The notes under the pieces: generated by a model
Told to the model about the DNA's origin: nothing
The model's input: the letters and a program-made list of their open reading frames with translations, nothing else
Database searches by the model: none
Made by a program: the position numbers and the translations under genes
Part shown: positions 8,037-15,067 of the stretch, one piece after another
Layout: every line of letters starts with the position of its first letter
Position numbering within the stretch: the stretch's first letter is position 1
Assembly: GCA_964370085.1 (NCBI GenBank)
Contig: CAYJHI010000028.1
Coordinates: 1 to 16,239, forward strand
Length of the DNA stretch: 16,239 nucleotides
DNA from: CARZYU01 sp964370085
GTDB lineage: Bacteria > Bacillota_I > Bacilli_A > RF39 > UBA660
Direction of reading: 5' to 3'

Positions 8037-9218
8037 ATGAAGACAATACAAGATTTTGATTTAACTGGTAAGAGAGTACTTATACGCTGTGATTTCAATG
8101 TTCCTATTAAAGATGGAAAAATTATTGATAATAACCGTATAGTCCAAAGTTTAAAGACAATTAACTATGCTTTAGAAAACAACGCTAAAATTATTTTATT
8201 TTCACATTTAGGAAGAGTTAAAGAAGAAAGTGATTTAATTAAAAATAATCTTGAATTAGTAAGTAAAGAACTATCAAAGTTATTAAACCAAGAAGTATTT
8301 TTCTCAAGCGTAACAAGAGGAGAAGAGTTAGAACAAAAAGTAAACTCATTAAAAGAAAAAGAAATATTATTAGTACAAAATACTCGTTATGAAGATTTAG
8401 AAGGAAAAAAAGAAAGTAAAAACGATGAAGAGTTAGGAAAATATTGGGCTTCTCTAGGAGACATCTTTATAAACGATGCTTTTGGAACAGCTCATAGAGC
8501 ACACGCTTCTAATGTTGGTATTGCAAGTAATATTCCATGTGGTATTGGCTTTTTAATCAAAAAAGAATTAGATAATTTAGAATTGCTTAATACACCTGAA
8601 CAACCATTTATTGTAATATTAGGTGGTGCTAAAGTTAAAGACAAAGTAGGAGTTATTACTAATTTAGTAGATAAAGCCAGTGCTATCCTTATTGGAGGAG
8701 GAATGTCTTTTACCTTCTTAAAGGCCAAAGGATTAGAAATAGGTAAATCATTATTAGATGAAGAAAGCCTAGAATTTTGTCAAGAAGTATTAACGAAATA
8801 TGCCGATAAAATAATTTTACCAATAGATGCTGAAGTGAGCACTGAGTTTAATGAAATAGCACCTAGTCGTACTATTGATGTGGAAAATATACATCACGAT
8901 GAACTAGGATTAGATATTGGACCTAAAACAGTTGAATTGTTTAAAGAAAAACTAGCAAATACTAAAACAATAGTATGGAATGGACCATTAGGAGTATATG
9001 AGTTTAAAAAATATGCTAAAGGTACCAATGCTGTCTTAGAATATATTACAACACTATCTGCAACAAGTATTTTAGCAGGAGGAGATGTAGTCGCTGCATT
9101 ATCGCTAACAGATATGAAAGATAATATCACACATGCTTCTACTGGTGGTGGAGCAACACTAGAATTCATTGAAGGAAAAGAACTGCCAGGAATAAAAGTT
9201 ATAAAAGAAAGAAGTTGA
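8037..9218 (+). CDS. pgk: Phosphoglycerate kinase
   Basis: This monomeric cytoplasmic enzyme of 393 aa transfers phosphate from 1,3-bisphosphoglycerate, the gap product, to ADP. The N-terminal substrate-binding domain shows RCDFNVP (17-23), SHLGR (56-60) and DAFGTAHRAHAS (147-158). The C-terminal nucleotide domain shows GGAKVKDK (196-203), NGPLGVYE (315-322), GGD (348-350) and the glycine-rich STGGGATLEFIEGKELPG (368-385). AAGGGAG at 8023-8029 supports the ATG at 8037. The gene ends in TGA (9216-9218), good evidence that TGA is a stop here. It opens the second glycolytic transcript, with its own extended -10 promoter, and the next gene starts 5 bp after its stop. Confidence 0.98.
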   Translation: MKTIQDFDLTGKRVLIRCDFNVPIKDGKIIDNNRIVQSLKTINYALENNAKIILFSHLGRVKEESDLIKNNLELVSKELSKLLNQEVFFSSVTRGEELEQKVNSLKEKEILLVQNTRYEDLEGKKESKNDEELGKYWASLGDIFINDAFGTAHRAHASNVGIASNIPCGIGFLIKKELDNLELLNTPEQPFIVILGGAKVKDKVGVITNLVDKASAILIGGGMSFTFLKAKGLEIGKSLLDEESLEFCQEVLTKYADKIILPIDAEVSTEFNEIAPSRTIDVENIHHDELGLDIGPKTVELFKEKLANTKTIVWNGPLGVYEFKKYAKGTNAVLEYITTLSATSILAGGDVVAALSLTDMKDNITHASTGGGATLEFIEGKELPGIKVIKERS

Positions 9219-9223
9219 TTTGC

Positions 9224-9826
9224 ATGTCACAAAATTATCAGTTATTAAAATTAAATCCATTAGATTTAACATTGGTGCAACCATTAATGGAGTTTGAATC
9301 TTCACTAGGAAGGAATATGACCCCTTTAACAGATTGGGTAATTGCTATAAATGGAGGCGGAAACAATTTTAGTGAAAATTATATTAATAATCATACAGGG
9401 ATAAAAGCAGATGGTGAAATAGTTCTTGAATTAATGAATCGAGAAAAGAAAAAAAGAAAGTTACAAGATGAATTAATATCTGGTAGTAAATTAGATAGTC
9501 ATATATTAGTTATAGATAATGCAGGAATAATAGTAGCGATAAGCTCTGTTGAAGGGTACAAAGCGCCTCCTCTTCAAAACGAAGAAGAAAAAATAAGTAT
9601 TGATATTTATAACACAATAAGAAATGGATATACTAATAACAATGATTTAAAAAGACATCTTGCTACTGCAACATATAAAAACTTATGTGAAGCAGAAAAA
9701 TTTGGATTTAACGAAGCAAATATCTACACTAATTTTGATGAAGAAACAGCTGTAACGGTTCCTACTAATATTTATATTAATGATTACGGACAATGTCAAA
9801 CACCTAGTACAGGTAAAAGTATATGA
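9224..9826 (+). CDS. Unrecognised 200-aa protein between pgk and the YbhN-like gene
   Basis: I do not recognise this family. From the ATG at 9224 it has 200 residues; an in-frame TTG at 9215 inside the pgk end is possible but has no better ribosome binding site, and only a weak GAAAGAAG precedes either. The protein is soluble, without signal peptide or membrane segment. Visible features are a start LLKLNPLDLTLVQPLMEFE, a glycine-rich INGGGNNF near residue 45, a lysine/arginine-rich REKKKRK stretch near 73-79, a hydrophobic strand HILVIDNAGIIVAIS near 92-106, and a C-terminal part (ATYKNLCEAEKFGFNEANIY) faintly reminiscent of the end of GNAT acetyltransferases. That resemblance is not enough to assign a function. 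It is a real gene: base composition matches its neighbours, it fills the gap between pgk and the next gene, and it overlaps the latter by ATGA (9823-9826). Confidence 0.75.
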   Translation: MSQNYQLLKLNPLDLTLVQPLMEFESSLGRNMTPLTDWVIAINGGGNNFSENYINNHTGIKADGEIVLELMNREKKKRKLQDELISGSKLDSHILVIDNAGIIVAISSVEGYKAPPLQNEEEKISIDIYNTIRNGYTNNNDLKRHLATATYKNLCEAEKFGFNEANIYTNFDEETAVTVPTNIYINDYGQCQTPSTGKSI

Positions 9827-10827
9827 TAAACAAAGTAAAAAAGAATACAATATTTCTTTTGTTAATAACTATTGTTGTAATGTATTTTGTTTTACGCAAT
9901 GACTTTGATGAAATAATTGCAGCATTATCTAATATGAATTACTTATGGCTATTCATCGCAATACTATCATATTTTGGATATATTGTTTTTAAATCATTAG
10001 TTCTTCATATGATTGTAACAGAAGAAGGTGGCAAGTATACTTTTATTAGAAGTTTAAAACATAATTTAATCACTCAATTTTTCAATGGAGTAACCCCTTT
10101 TTCAACCGGTGGACAACCCATGGAAATATATATGTTGAAGAAAAGTGGCGTTAATTATTCTAAGGGAACTAATATGATTTTTCAAAACTTTATTTTTTAT
10201 CAAATAGCACTAGTATTGGTAGGATTAATTGCCGTTATTTGTAACTATTATTTTAATATATTACAAAGCAATGATCTGCTAAACAGTTTGATTCTAATAG
10301 GTTTTTTAATAAACACTTTTATAGCTATCTTATTTCTATTTATTATGTTTAATAAGAAGACGACAACCTTTTTAATAAAGAAAACAATATATTTAGTAAA
10401 TAGATTTTTAAAGAAAAACATCGTCGAAGATAGATGGAATAATCGTATTGAAGAGTTCCATGAAACAGCAGATGTATTAAGAAAAAACAAAACATTATTT
10501 ATTAGAGGGATTCTAGTAAGTATCGTAAGTTTATTATGTTTATATATTATTCCATTATTTTTATTATTTGCTTTTGGAGATTATAATTCATTTAATATGT
10601 TGGACGCGATAGTGGCTTCTGCCTATGTTATGATAATTGGAGCTTTTGTACCTATACCAGGAGGAAGTGGAGGAATTGAATATGGTTTTATTGAATTCTT
10701 TAAATACTTTGTAACAGGAGGAGTACTATCAGCATTGTTATTAGTATGGAGATTTATTACATACTACTTACCAATGATTATTGGAGGAATAGTATTCAGC
10801 TTTGATAAAGGAGATAAAAAAATATGA
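9823..10827 (+). CDS. YbhN/MprF-type polytopic membrane protein (lysylphosphatidylglycerol synthase TM region family)
   Basis: The 334-aa protein matches the family named for the membrane part of lysylphosphatidylglycerol synthase (MprF) without its catalytic domain. Hydrophobic segments lie near 8-25, 40-63, 120-145, 153-176, 226-250, 262-280 and 298-327. The two family hallmarks are TPFSTGGQP (91-99) and PGGSGGIE (279-286). Members are suspected or, for MprF, shown to move lipids across the membrane, so a role in handling a glycolipid or phospholipid is reasonable here, where it sits directly before a diacylglycerol-glucosyltransferase-like gene and overlaps it by ATGA (10824-10827). Its own start overlaps the preceding gene by ATGA (9823-9826). 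Substrate and direction of transport are inference. Confidence 0.85.
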   Translation: MINKVKKNTIFLLLITIVVMYFVLRNDFDEIIAALSNMNYLWLFIAILSYFGYIVFKSLVLHMIVTEEGGKYTFIRSLKHNLITQFFNGVTPFSTGGQPMEIYMLKKSGVNYSKGTNMIFQNFIFYQIALVLVGLIAVICNYYFNILQSNDLLNSLILIGFLINTFIAILFLFIMFNKKTTTFLIKKTIYLVNRFLKKNIVEDRWNNRIEEFHETADVLRKNKTLFIRGILVSIVSLLCLYIIPLFLLFAFGDYNSFNMLDAIVASAYVMIIGAFVPIPGGSGGIEYGFIEFFKYFVTGGVLSALLLVWRFITYYLPMIIGGIVFSFDKGDKKI

Positions 10828-12050
10828 GAATAGGATTATTTACAGATACTTATCCGCCACAAATAAATGGTGTAGCAACGAGTGTTTTAGTACTGAAAAG
10901 AGCTTTAGAAAAAAAAGGGCATCAAGTTTATGTTGTAACATTAAATGACAATATGCTTAAATACAGTATCGAAGAAAACGAAACAGTTGTCAGAGTTCCG
11001 GGTGTACCAATGCCTTTTTATGATTATAGACTTGCTCAGGTATATCCTCTAAAAGTAGTAAAATTATTAAGTAAATGGAAGTTAGATGTTATACATTCTC
11101 ATACAGAGTTTAGTGTTGGAATCTTTGCTAGACTATCTGCTAAACAGTTTAACATACCTTTAGTACATACTTATCATACTATGTATGAAGATTACACGCA
11201 CTATATAACTAAAGGATATTTTGATAAATCAAGCAAAAAAATAGTAGAATATTTAACTATGTTCTATTGTGATAAAACCGCAGAAGAGTTAATTGTACCT
11301 ACTCAAAAAACATATCAATTATTTAAAGAAAAATATCATTTTGAAAAAAATATAAGTATATTACCAACAGGCTTAGAAGTAGAACGCTTCTATCAAGAAA
11401 ATGTCGATAAAGAACAAGTGACAGAGTTGAAAAATAGTTTAAATATTTCAAAAGAAGATTTCCCTATTATATTTGTAGGGCGCCTAGCAGAAGAAAAAAA
11501 TATAGAATTCTTATTAAATGTTACAAAAGAGTTAGTAAAAAAACACCCCAACTTTAAACTTATTATAGTGGGAGATGGACCAGATCGTGAAAAATTTCAG
11601 GAAATATCAAGAAAACATAAGACAGAGTCAAATGTTATCTTTACAGGCAAAGTTCCATATGAAGTAATACCTTGTTATTATCAAGTTGCTAAAGGTTTTA
11701 TCACTGCATCAAAATCAGAAACACAAGGATTAACAGTAGTAGAAGCGATGGCCGCTGGACTGGTTCCTTTTTGTATTAATGATGAAGCATTCAAAACAGT
11801 TGTCGTTGATAAATTAAATGGAATCATCTTCAACAACGAAAAAGAAGCGAAACTTGCAATTGAACAAATAATGAGTAATAAAGAAGAAGAAAAAAAATAT
11901 AGTAAACAAGCCAAAATAAGTGCCGAAAGATGTAGTTCAAAATATTATGCAGAAGGTGCATTAGATGTTTATGAAAGAGCAATAGAAACTAAGAAAAAGA
12001 ATTTCCAAGAAATTAGAAATATTTGGAATATCTTTAAAAGGAGAAAATAA
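10824..12050 (+). CDS. Family 4 glycosyltransferase, similar to diacylglycerol glucosyltransferases
   Basis: This 408-aa GT-B enzyme would use a nucleotide sugar to glycosylate an acceptor at the inner face of the membrane. The start FTDTYPPQINGVATSV (6-21) is typical of bacterial 1,2-diacylglycerol 3-alpha-glucosyltransferases of the kind known from Acholeplasma and streptococci. Other GT4 marks are the HSHTEF segment (91-96), HTYHTMYEDY (115-124), IFVGRLAEEKN (216-226), IIVGDGPD (247-254), and the E-x7-E pair E299/E307 in KSETQGLTVVEAMAAG. No membrane helix is evident; basic patches, including the C-terminal IFKRRK, could aid membrane binding. Tight coupling to the YbhN-like gene (ATGA) and to tpiA (TAATG at 12048-12052) puts it inside the glycolytic operon. 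Acceptor and sugar are inferred: a glycolipid that anchors lipoteichoic acid or balances the membrane is the simplest possibility, and another GT4 acceptor cannot be excluded. Confidence 0.83.
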   Translation: MRIGLFTDTYPPQINGVATSVLVLKRALEKKGHQVYVVTLNDNMLKYSIEENETVVRVPGVPMPFYDYRLAQVYPLKVVKLLSKWKLDVIHSHTEFSVGIFARLSAKQFNIPLVHTYHTMYEDYTHYITKGYFDKSSKKIVEYLTMFYCDKTAEELIVPTQKTYQLFKEKYHFEKNISILPTGLEVERFYQENVDKEQVTELKNSLNISKEDFPIIFVGRLAEEKNIEFLLNVTKELVKKHPNFKLIIVGDGPDREKFQEISRKHKTESNVIFTGKVPYEVIPCYYQVAKGFITASKSETQGLTVVEAMAAGLVPFCINDEAFKTVVVDKLNGIIFNNEKEAKLAIEQIMSNKEEEKKYSKQAKISAERCSSKYYAEGALDVYERAIETKKKNFQEIRNIWNIFKRRK

Positions 12051-12736
12051 TGTTGTTAGTATTTAATCATAAAATGAATATGTCTAAAGAAGAAATAATT
12101 AATTATAAAGAAGAATTAGAAACACTTAACTTAGAAGATGAAATAATAGTATGTCCTAGTAATATCCACTTATCATACTATAGTGATAGCAAATATAAAA
12201 TAGGGGCGCAAGATGTATCTGTTCATGATAATGGAGCATACACAGGAGATACTTCTGCTTCACAATTAAAAAGTGTAGGCAGTACCTATTGTATAGTAGG
12301 GCATAGCGAAAGAAGAAAATATCATCAAGAAGATAGCGCTTTACTAAATAAAAAATTAAGTAAATTACTAGAAAATAATCTAATACCAATTCTATGTATT
12401 GGAGAGTCTTTAGAACAAAAAGAACAAGGTTTAACTAATGAAATATTACTAAACCAAATTGAAGAAGCGACTAAAAATCTATCTAACAAAGAAAATATAA
12501 TCATAGCGTATGAACCAATATGGGCTATTGGAACAGGGATAACTCCAACTAAAGAAGAAATAGAAACAACAATTGAAGTTCTAAAAACACAATTGTCTAC
12601 AAATTATAAATTCTTATATGGAGGAAGCGTTAATAAAAACAATGTAGCAGAGTTTAAAACTATTACTAATCTTAATGGATTCTTAATAGGAGGACTTGGT
12701 CTAAAAATAAATGAAATAAAAGAGGCTTTTTTATAA
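12050..12736 (+). CDS. tpiA: Triosephosphate isomerase, short form
   Basis: This (beta/alpha)8 enzyme interconverts dihydroxyacetone phosphate and glyceraldehyde 3-phosphate. Catalytic residues are intact: Asn6 and Lys8 in NHKMN, His85 in IVGHSERR (82-89), Glu155 in AYEPIWAIGTG (153-163). The YGGSVN phosphate loop (190-195) is present. It has 228 aa, about 20 fewer than the common 250, mostly from trimmed loops. Two usually fixed residues differ: the Trp of NWKMN is His7, and the final GGASL loop reads GGLGL (214-218). AAAGGAGA (12037-12044) supports the ATG at 12050, which overlaps the preceding TAA by one base. It closes the pgk transcript, and its stop lies within the terminator hairpin. 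Confidence 0.95.
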   Translation: MLLVFNHKMNMSKEEIINYKEELETLNLEDEIIVCPSNIHLSYYSDSKYKIGAQDVSVHDNGAYTGDTSASQLKSVGSTYCIVGHSERRKYHQEDSALLNKKLSKLLENNLIPILCIGESLEQKEQGLTNEILLNQIEEATKNLSNKENIIIAYEPIWAIGTGITPTKEEIETTIEVLKTQLSTNYKFLYGGSVNKNNVAEFKTITNLNGFLIGGLGLKINEIKEAFL

Positions 12737-12746
12737 GGCTTTTTTT
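12721..12746 (+). terminator. Probable terminator of the pgk-tpiA transcript
   Basis: AGAGGCTTT (12721-12729) can pair with AAGGCTTTT-side bases (12735-12743) through a 5-nt loop, with several G-U pairs, and a T-run continues to 12746. The TAA stop of tpiA (12734-12736) lies in the hairpin. The G-U pairs make it weaker than the other terminators here. The repeat AGGCTTTTTT also reads as a short direct repeat. Confidence 0.5.
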
Positions 12747-12752
12747 GTTGAA
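12744..12752 (+). promoter_or_regulatory. Probable Spo0A box (0A box), one mismatch
   Basis: TTTGTTGAA differs by one base from the 0A-box consensus TTTGTCRAA. It overlaps the T-run of the tpiA terminator and lies about 80 bp before the predicted spo0A transcription start. Confidence 0.4.
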
Positions 12753-12767
12753 GGTCAATAAAAACCA

Positions 12768-12776
12768 TTCGACAAA
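12768..12776 (-). promoter_or_regulatory. Perfect Spo0A box upstream of spo0A
   Basis: On the minus strand the bases read TTTGTCGAA, an exact match to the 0A-box consensus TTTGTCRAA. It lies 42 bp ahead of the spo0A -10 and is followed one helical turn later by a weaker copy (ATTGTCTAG at 12786-12778, minus strand). The GACAA cores at 12771 and 12781 are exactly 10 bp apart. Confidence 0.65.
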
Positions 12777-12817
12777 ACTAGACAATTTAAACTCTAGTAA
12801 TAAATAGAAAAATATTC

Positions 12818-12823
12818 TATAAT
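12818..12823 (+). promoter_or_regulatory. -10 element of the spo0A promoter
   Basis: A perfect TATAAT lies 41 nt before the spo0A ATG. The position 17 bp upstream reads TAGTAA, a poor -35, which fits a promoter that needs an activator such as Spo0A bound at the boxes further upstream. AAGGAGA before the ATG is the ribosome binding site. Confidence 0.55.
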
Positions 12824-12864
12824 GACAATGTAGTAAAGATAGTAGTAACAAGAAGGAGAAAAAA

Positions 12865-13644
12865 ATGAACAACAAAATAAGACTACTAATGATTGATGAT
12901 AATCAAGAACTTATAGCAATGATACAAGAATATTTTAGTACACATGATACAATCGAAACAGCATTAGTTGCAAACAATGGAACTGATGGATTAAATTTAA
13001 TAAAAAACAATCAAGATGATTATGATGTAATATTACTAGATTTGATAATGCCTAAAATGGATGGATTAACAGTCTTAGAAAATTTAAAGTCTACCAATTT
13101 AGATAAAAAAATAATAGTACTTACATCCTATAATGCTCATGATATGATAAGAAAAGTATCAGAATTAGGAATAGATTATTTTATATTAAAACCATTTGAA
13201 CTATCAGATTTAGAAAGAAGAATACAATCTTGTGTAACAGGCAATAATTTTGAAAGCAAAACCCTAGATTTGTTTCACAACAATTTACAAATATCTATTA
13301 CTAAGATATTGCACGAGTTAGGAGTTCCATCACATATAAAAGGATATCAATATATTAGAGAAGGGATCAGTGTTATTTATGAAAGACCAGAAGTAGTAGG
13401 AGGAATAACAAAAGAACTATATCCTGATATTGCCGAAAAATTTGATACAACTGTTTCACGAGTAGAAAGAGCAATTAGACATGCTATAGAAGTTAGTTGG
13501 AATAGAGGAAGTTGGGATTTAATGGAAGATATTTTTGGGCACAGTGTAGATATTGATAAAGCTAAACCTACTAATTCAGAGTTCATTGTAACAGTAGCAG
13601 ATAAACTAAGATTAGAATTTCATAGAGATCTTATAAGAAATTAA
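12865..13644 (+). CDS. spo0A: Sporulation master response regulator Spo0A
   Basis: Spo0A~P binds 0A boxes and switches cells into sporulation and other stationary-phase programmes. The 259-aa protein has the receiver domain with acidic pocket Asp11/Asp12, phosphorylation site Asp59 in [14 protein letters not shown], Thr87 and Lys109 (LKPF). A linker follows at about 125-140, then the Spo0A-specific DNA-binding domain with the recognition helix [15 protein letters not shown] (198-212). This C-terminal domain is found only in Spo0A, so the call is firm. AAGGAGA (12853-12859) supports the ATG at 12865. The gene is monocistronic, between two terminators, and not next to spoIVB as it often is. The perfect 0A box upstream suggests autoregulation. 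Presence of spo0A implies a spore-former or a descendant of one; it does not prove that spores are made. Confidence 0.97.
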   Translation: MNNKIRLLMIDDNQELIAMIQEYFSTHDTIETALVANNGTDGLNLIKNNQDDYDVILLDLIMPKMDGLTVLENLKSTNLDKKIIVLTSYNAHDMIRKVSELGIDYFILKPFELSDLERRIQSCVTGNNFESKTLDLFHNNLQISITKILHELGVPSHIKGYQYIREGISVIYERPEVVGGITKELYPDIAEKFDTTVSRVERAIRHAIEVSWNRGSWDLMEDIFGHSVDIDKAKPTNSEFIVTVADKLRLEFHRDLIRN

Positions 13645-13663
13645 GACATTTAATGTCTTTTTT
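13643..13663 (+). terminator. Terminator of spo0A
   Basis: AAGACAT (13643-13649) and ATGTCTT (13653-13659) form a 7-bp stem with a TTA loop, followed by a T-run to 13663. The spo0A TAA (13642-13644) overlaps the stem. The -35 of the next gene starts two bases later. Confidence 0.75.
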
Positions 13664-13664
13664 A

Positions 13665-13693
13665 TTGACTATGTTATATAATTACTATATACT
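13665..13693 (+). promoter_or_regulatory. Sigma-A-type promoter of the ATPase gene
   Basis: TTGACT (13665-13670) and TATACT (13688-13693) are separated by an ideal 17 bp. Transcription would start near 13700, just ahead of AGGTGA (13711-13716) and the ATG at 13726. Confidence 0.7.
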
Positions 13694-13725
13694 AAATTTG
13701 AAAATATGTGAGGTGAATACAATTT

Positions 13726-14994
13726 ATGGAACGAAAAGTCAATGAATACTTCCACAAATGGAAAAAGGATTTAATGCGCAAACCTTTATTAGTATATGGA
13801 CCAAAACAAGTAGGTAAAACATATTCTACTATTTCGTTTGGAAAGTCATCATATGTTAATTTTGTTTATTTTAACACAGATAATAACAAAGAAATAATTG
13901 AAATATTTAAAGAGAAGAATATTGAAAAAATCATCATGAAACTATCACATATATCTAAAGAAACTATTCTTAAAAATGATACTTTAATTATTTTAGATAA
14001 CGTTAATGATTTAGAGTTAGTTAAAAGTGTTAAATTATTCTCTATTGAAAAAAGTGAATATCATATTATAATGATTACCTCTAGAAGAGAAAACCTACAT
14101 CGTTTTAAAGGAGAAGAATTACAATACAAAGCTATGTATGGAATGGACTTTGAAGAATATTTATGGTCTGTAGATAAAAGACAACTAGCTGATTTTATTA
14201 AAGAGTCCTATACTACAGGAAAAGCTATGCCTTTTCACACCTTAGCTATCGATTATTTTTATAATTATTTAGAAACAGGATCACTTCCAGAAGTAATAGA
14301 AGCTAGTAACGATAATAAAGATAGTTATAATCTAGAAGCTATTAAAGTAAAAGTGATTGATACATATAAAAAAGAACTAGCATTAAACGACACTTTAATT
14401 GATATTACTAGATCGATAGAAGTGTTAGATATAATGCCTTACCAATTAAAAAAAGAAAACAAAAAATTTCAATATGGTATGATTGGATTTGGAAGAAGGG
14501 CAAAAGAATATGAAACGGCCATTGAAAAGATAGTAGATCTTCAAATTGCTTACCGCAGTTATAAAATTAAAAATGTGAAACCACCGTTGTCTAGTTGCCG
14601 TGAAAAAGATAGTTTTAAACTTTATGCTAATGATGTGGGTATTTTATATACAATGATGCATGGAAACAAAAAGAATTTATTTATTGATGAAAAATTCAAA
14701 TATACATTATATGAAAACTATGTTGCTAAACATCTAACAGAAAATAATCACTCTTTATATTATTATCAATCAGATGGAAAAGCAGAAGTAAGTTTTGTTT
14801 TGCAAAATAGAATGGGACAAATGATTCCTATAGAAATAGTATCATCGTCATCAACTAAATCTAAGTCTTTAACAATGTTTATTAAAAGATATACTGTTAA
14901 AGAATCAATAAGATTAACAGAAGATAATTTTGCCATTAAAAGAGGAATTAGATACTTACCTATATATGCATTGTTCTGTCTAAAAGACCTGTAA
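13726..14994 (+). CDS. AAA-type ATPase with DUF4143-like C-terminus, altered catalytic motifs
   Basis: The 422-aa protein resembles the common bacterial AAA_14/DUF4143 ATPases, whose cellular role is not established. The N-terminal part has Walker A GPKQVGKT (25-32) and Walker B LIILDNV (87-93), with Asn92 where the family normally has the catalytic Glu (DE). MDFEEYLWS (140-148) matches the family segment after the ATPase core. The C-terminal part resembles DUF4143, where the usual EVDFVL ... IPIEVK nuclease-like pattern appears as AEVSFVLQ (353-360) and IPIEIVS (367-373), so both the Asp and the Lys are replaced. This suggests ATP binding without efficient hydrolysis or nuclease-like activity. 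The ATG at 13726 follows AGGTGA (13711-13716). The gene stands alone with its own promoter and terminator. Confidence 0.8.
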   Translation: MERKVNEYFHKWKKDLMRKPLLVYGPKQVGKTYSTISFGKSSYVNFVYFNTDNNKEIIEIFKEKNIEKIIMKLSHISKETILKNDTLIILDNVNDLELVKSVKLFSIEKSEYHIIMITSRRENLHRFKGEELQYKAMYGMDFEEYLWSVDKRQLADFIKESYTTGKAMPFHTLAIDYFYNYLETGSLPEVIEASNDNKDSYNLEAIKVKVIDTYKKELALNDTLIDITRSIEVLDIMPYQLKKENKKFQYGMIGFGRRAKEYETAIEKIVDLQIAYRSYKIKNVKPPLSSCREKDSFKLYANDVGILYTMMHGNKKNLFIDEKFKYTLYENYVAKHLTENNHSLYYYQSDGKAEVSFVLQNRMGQMIPIEIVSSSSTKSKSLTMFIKRYTVKESIRLTEDNFAIKRGIRYLPIYALFCLKDL

Positions 14995-15019
14995 CTGTTA
15001 TTAATTTAACAGTTTTTTT
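14993..15019 (+). terminator. Terminator of the ATPase gene
   Basis: AACTGTTA (14993-15000) and TAACAGTT (15007-15014) form a perfect 8-bp stem with a 6-nt loop, followed by a T-run to 15019. The gene's TAA stop (14992-14994) overlaps the base of the stem. Confidence 0.85.
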
Positions 15020-15020
15020 A

Positions 15021-15049
15021 TTGCCAACAAAACAAAAGTTCGCTATTAT
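15021..15049 (+). promoter_or_regulatory. Promoter of the Y-family polymerase gene with a LexA-like site in the spacer
   Basis: TTGCCA (15021-15026) and TATTAT (15044-15049) are 17 bp apart. Transcription would start near 15056, close to the AGAGGTG ribosome binding site (15056-15062), leaving a very short leader. In the spacer, AAAACAAAAGTTCG (15029-15042) resembles the Gram-positive SOS box CGAAC-N4-GTTCG, matching 8 of 10 fixed bases, so LexA control is possible. Confidence 0.5.
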
Positions 15050-15067
15050 ATAAATAGAGGTGATAAG

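Noticed and set aside
9215..9223. TTG start for the unrecognised protein, adding three residues and overlapping pgk
   Set aside because: The ATG at 9224 is a stronger codon with equal or better spacing from the weak GAAAGAAG; the TTG is not excluded.
12156..12875. Minus-strand open frames antisense to tpiA and to the spacer before spo0A
   Set aside because: They are low-complexity hydrophobic translations of AT-rich antisense DNA, lack ribosome binding sites and overlap conserved genes.
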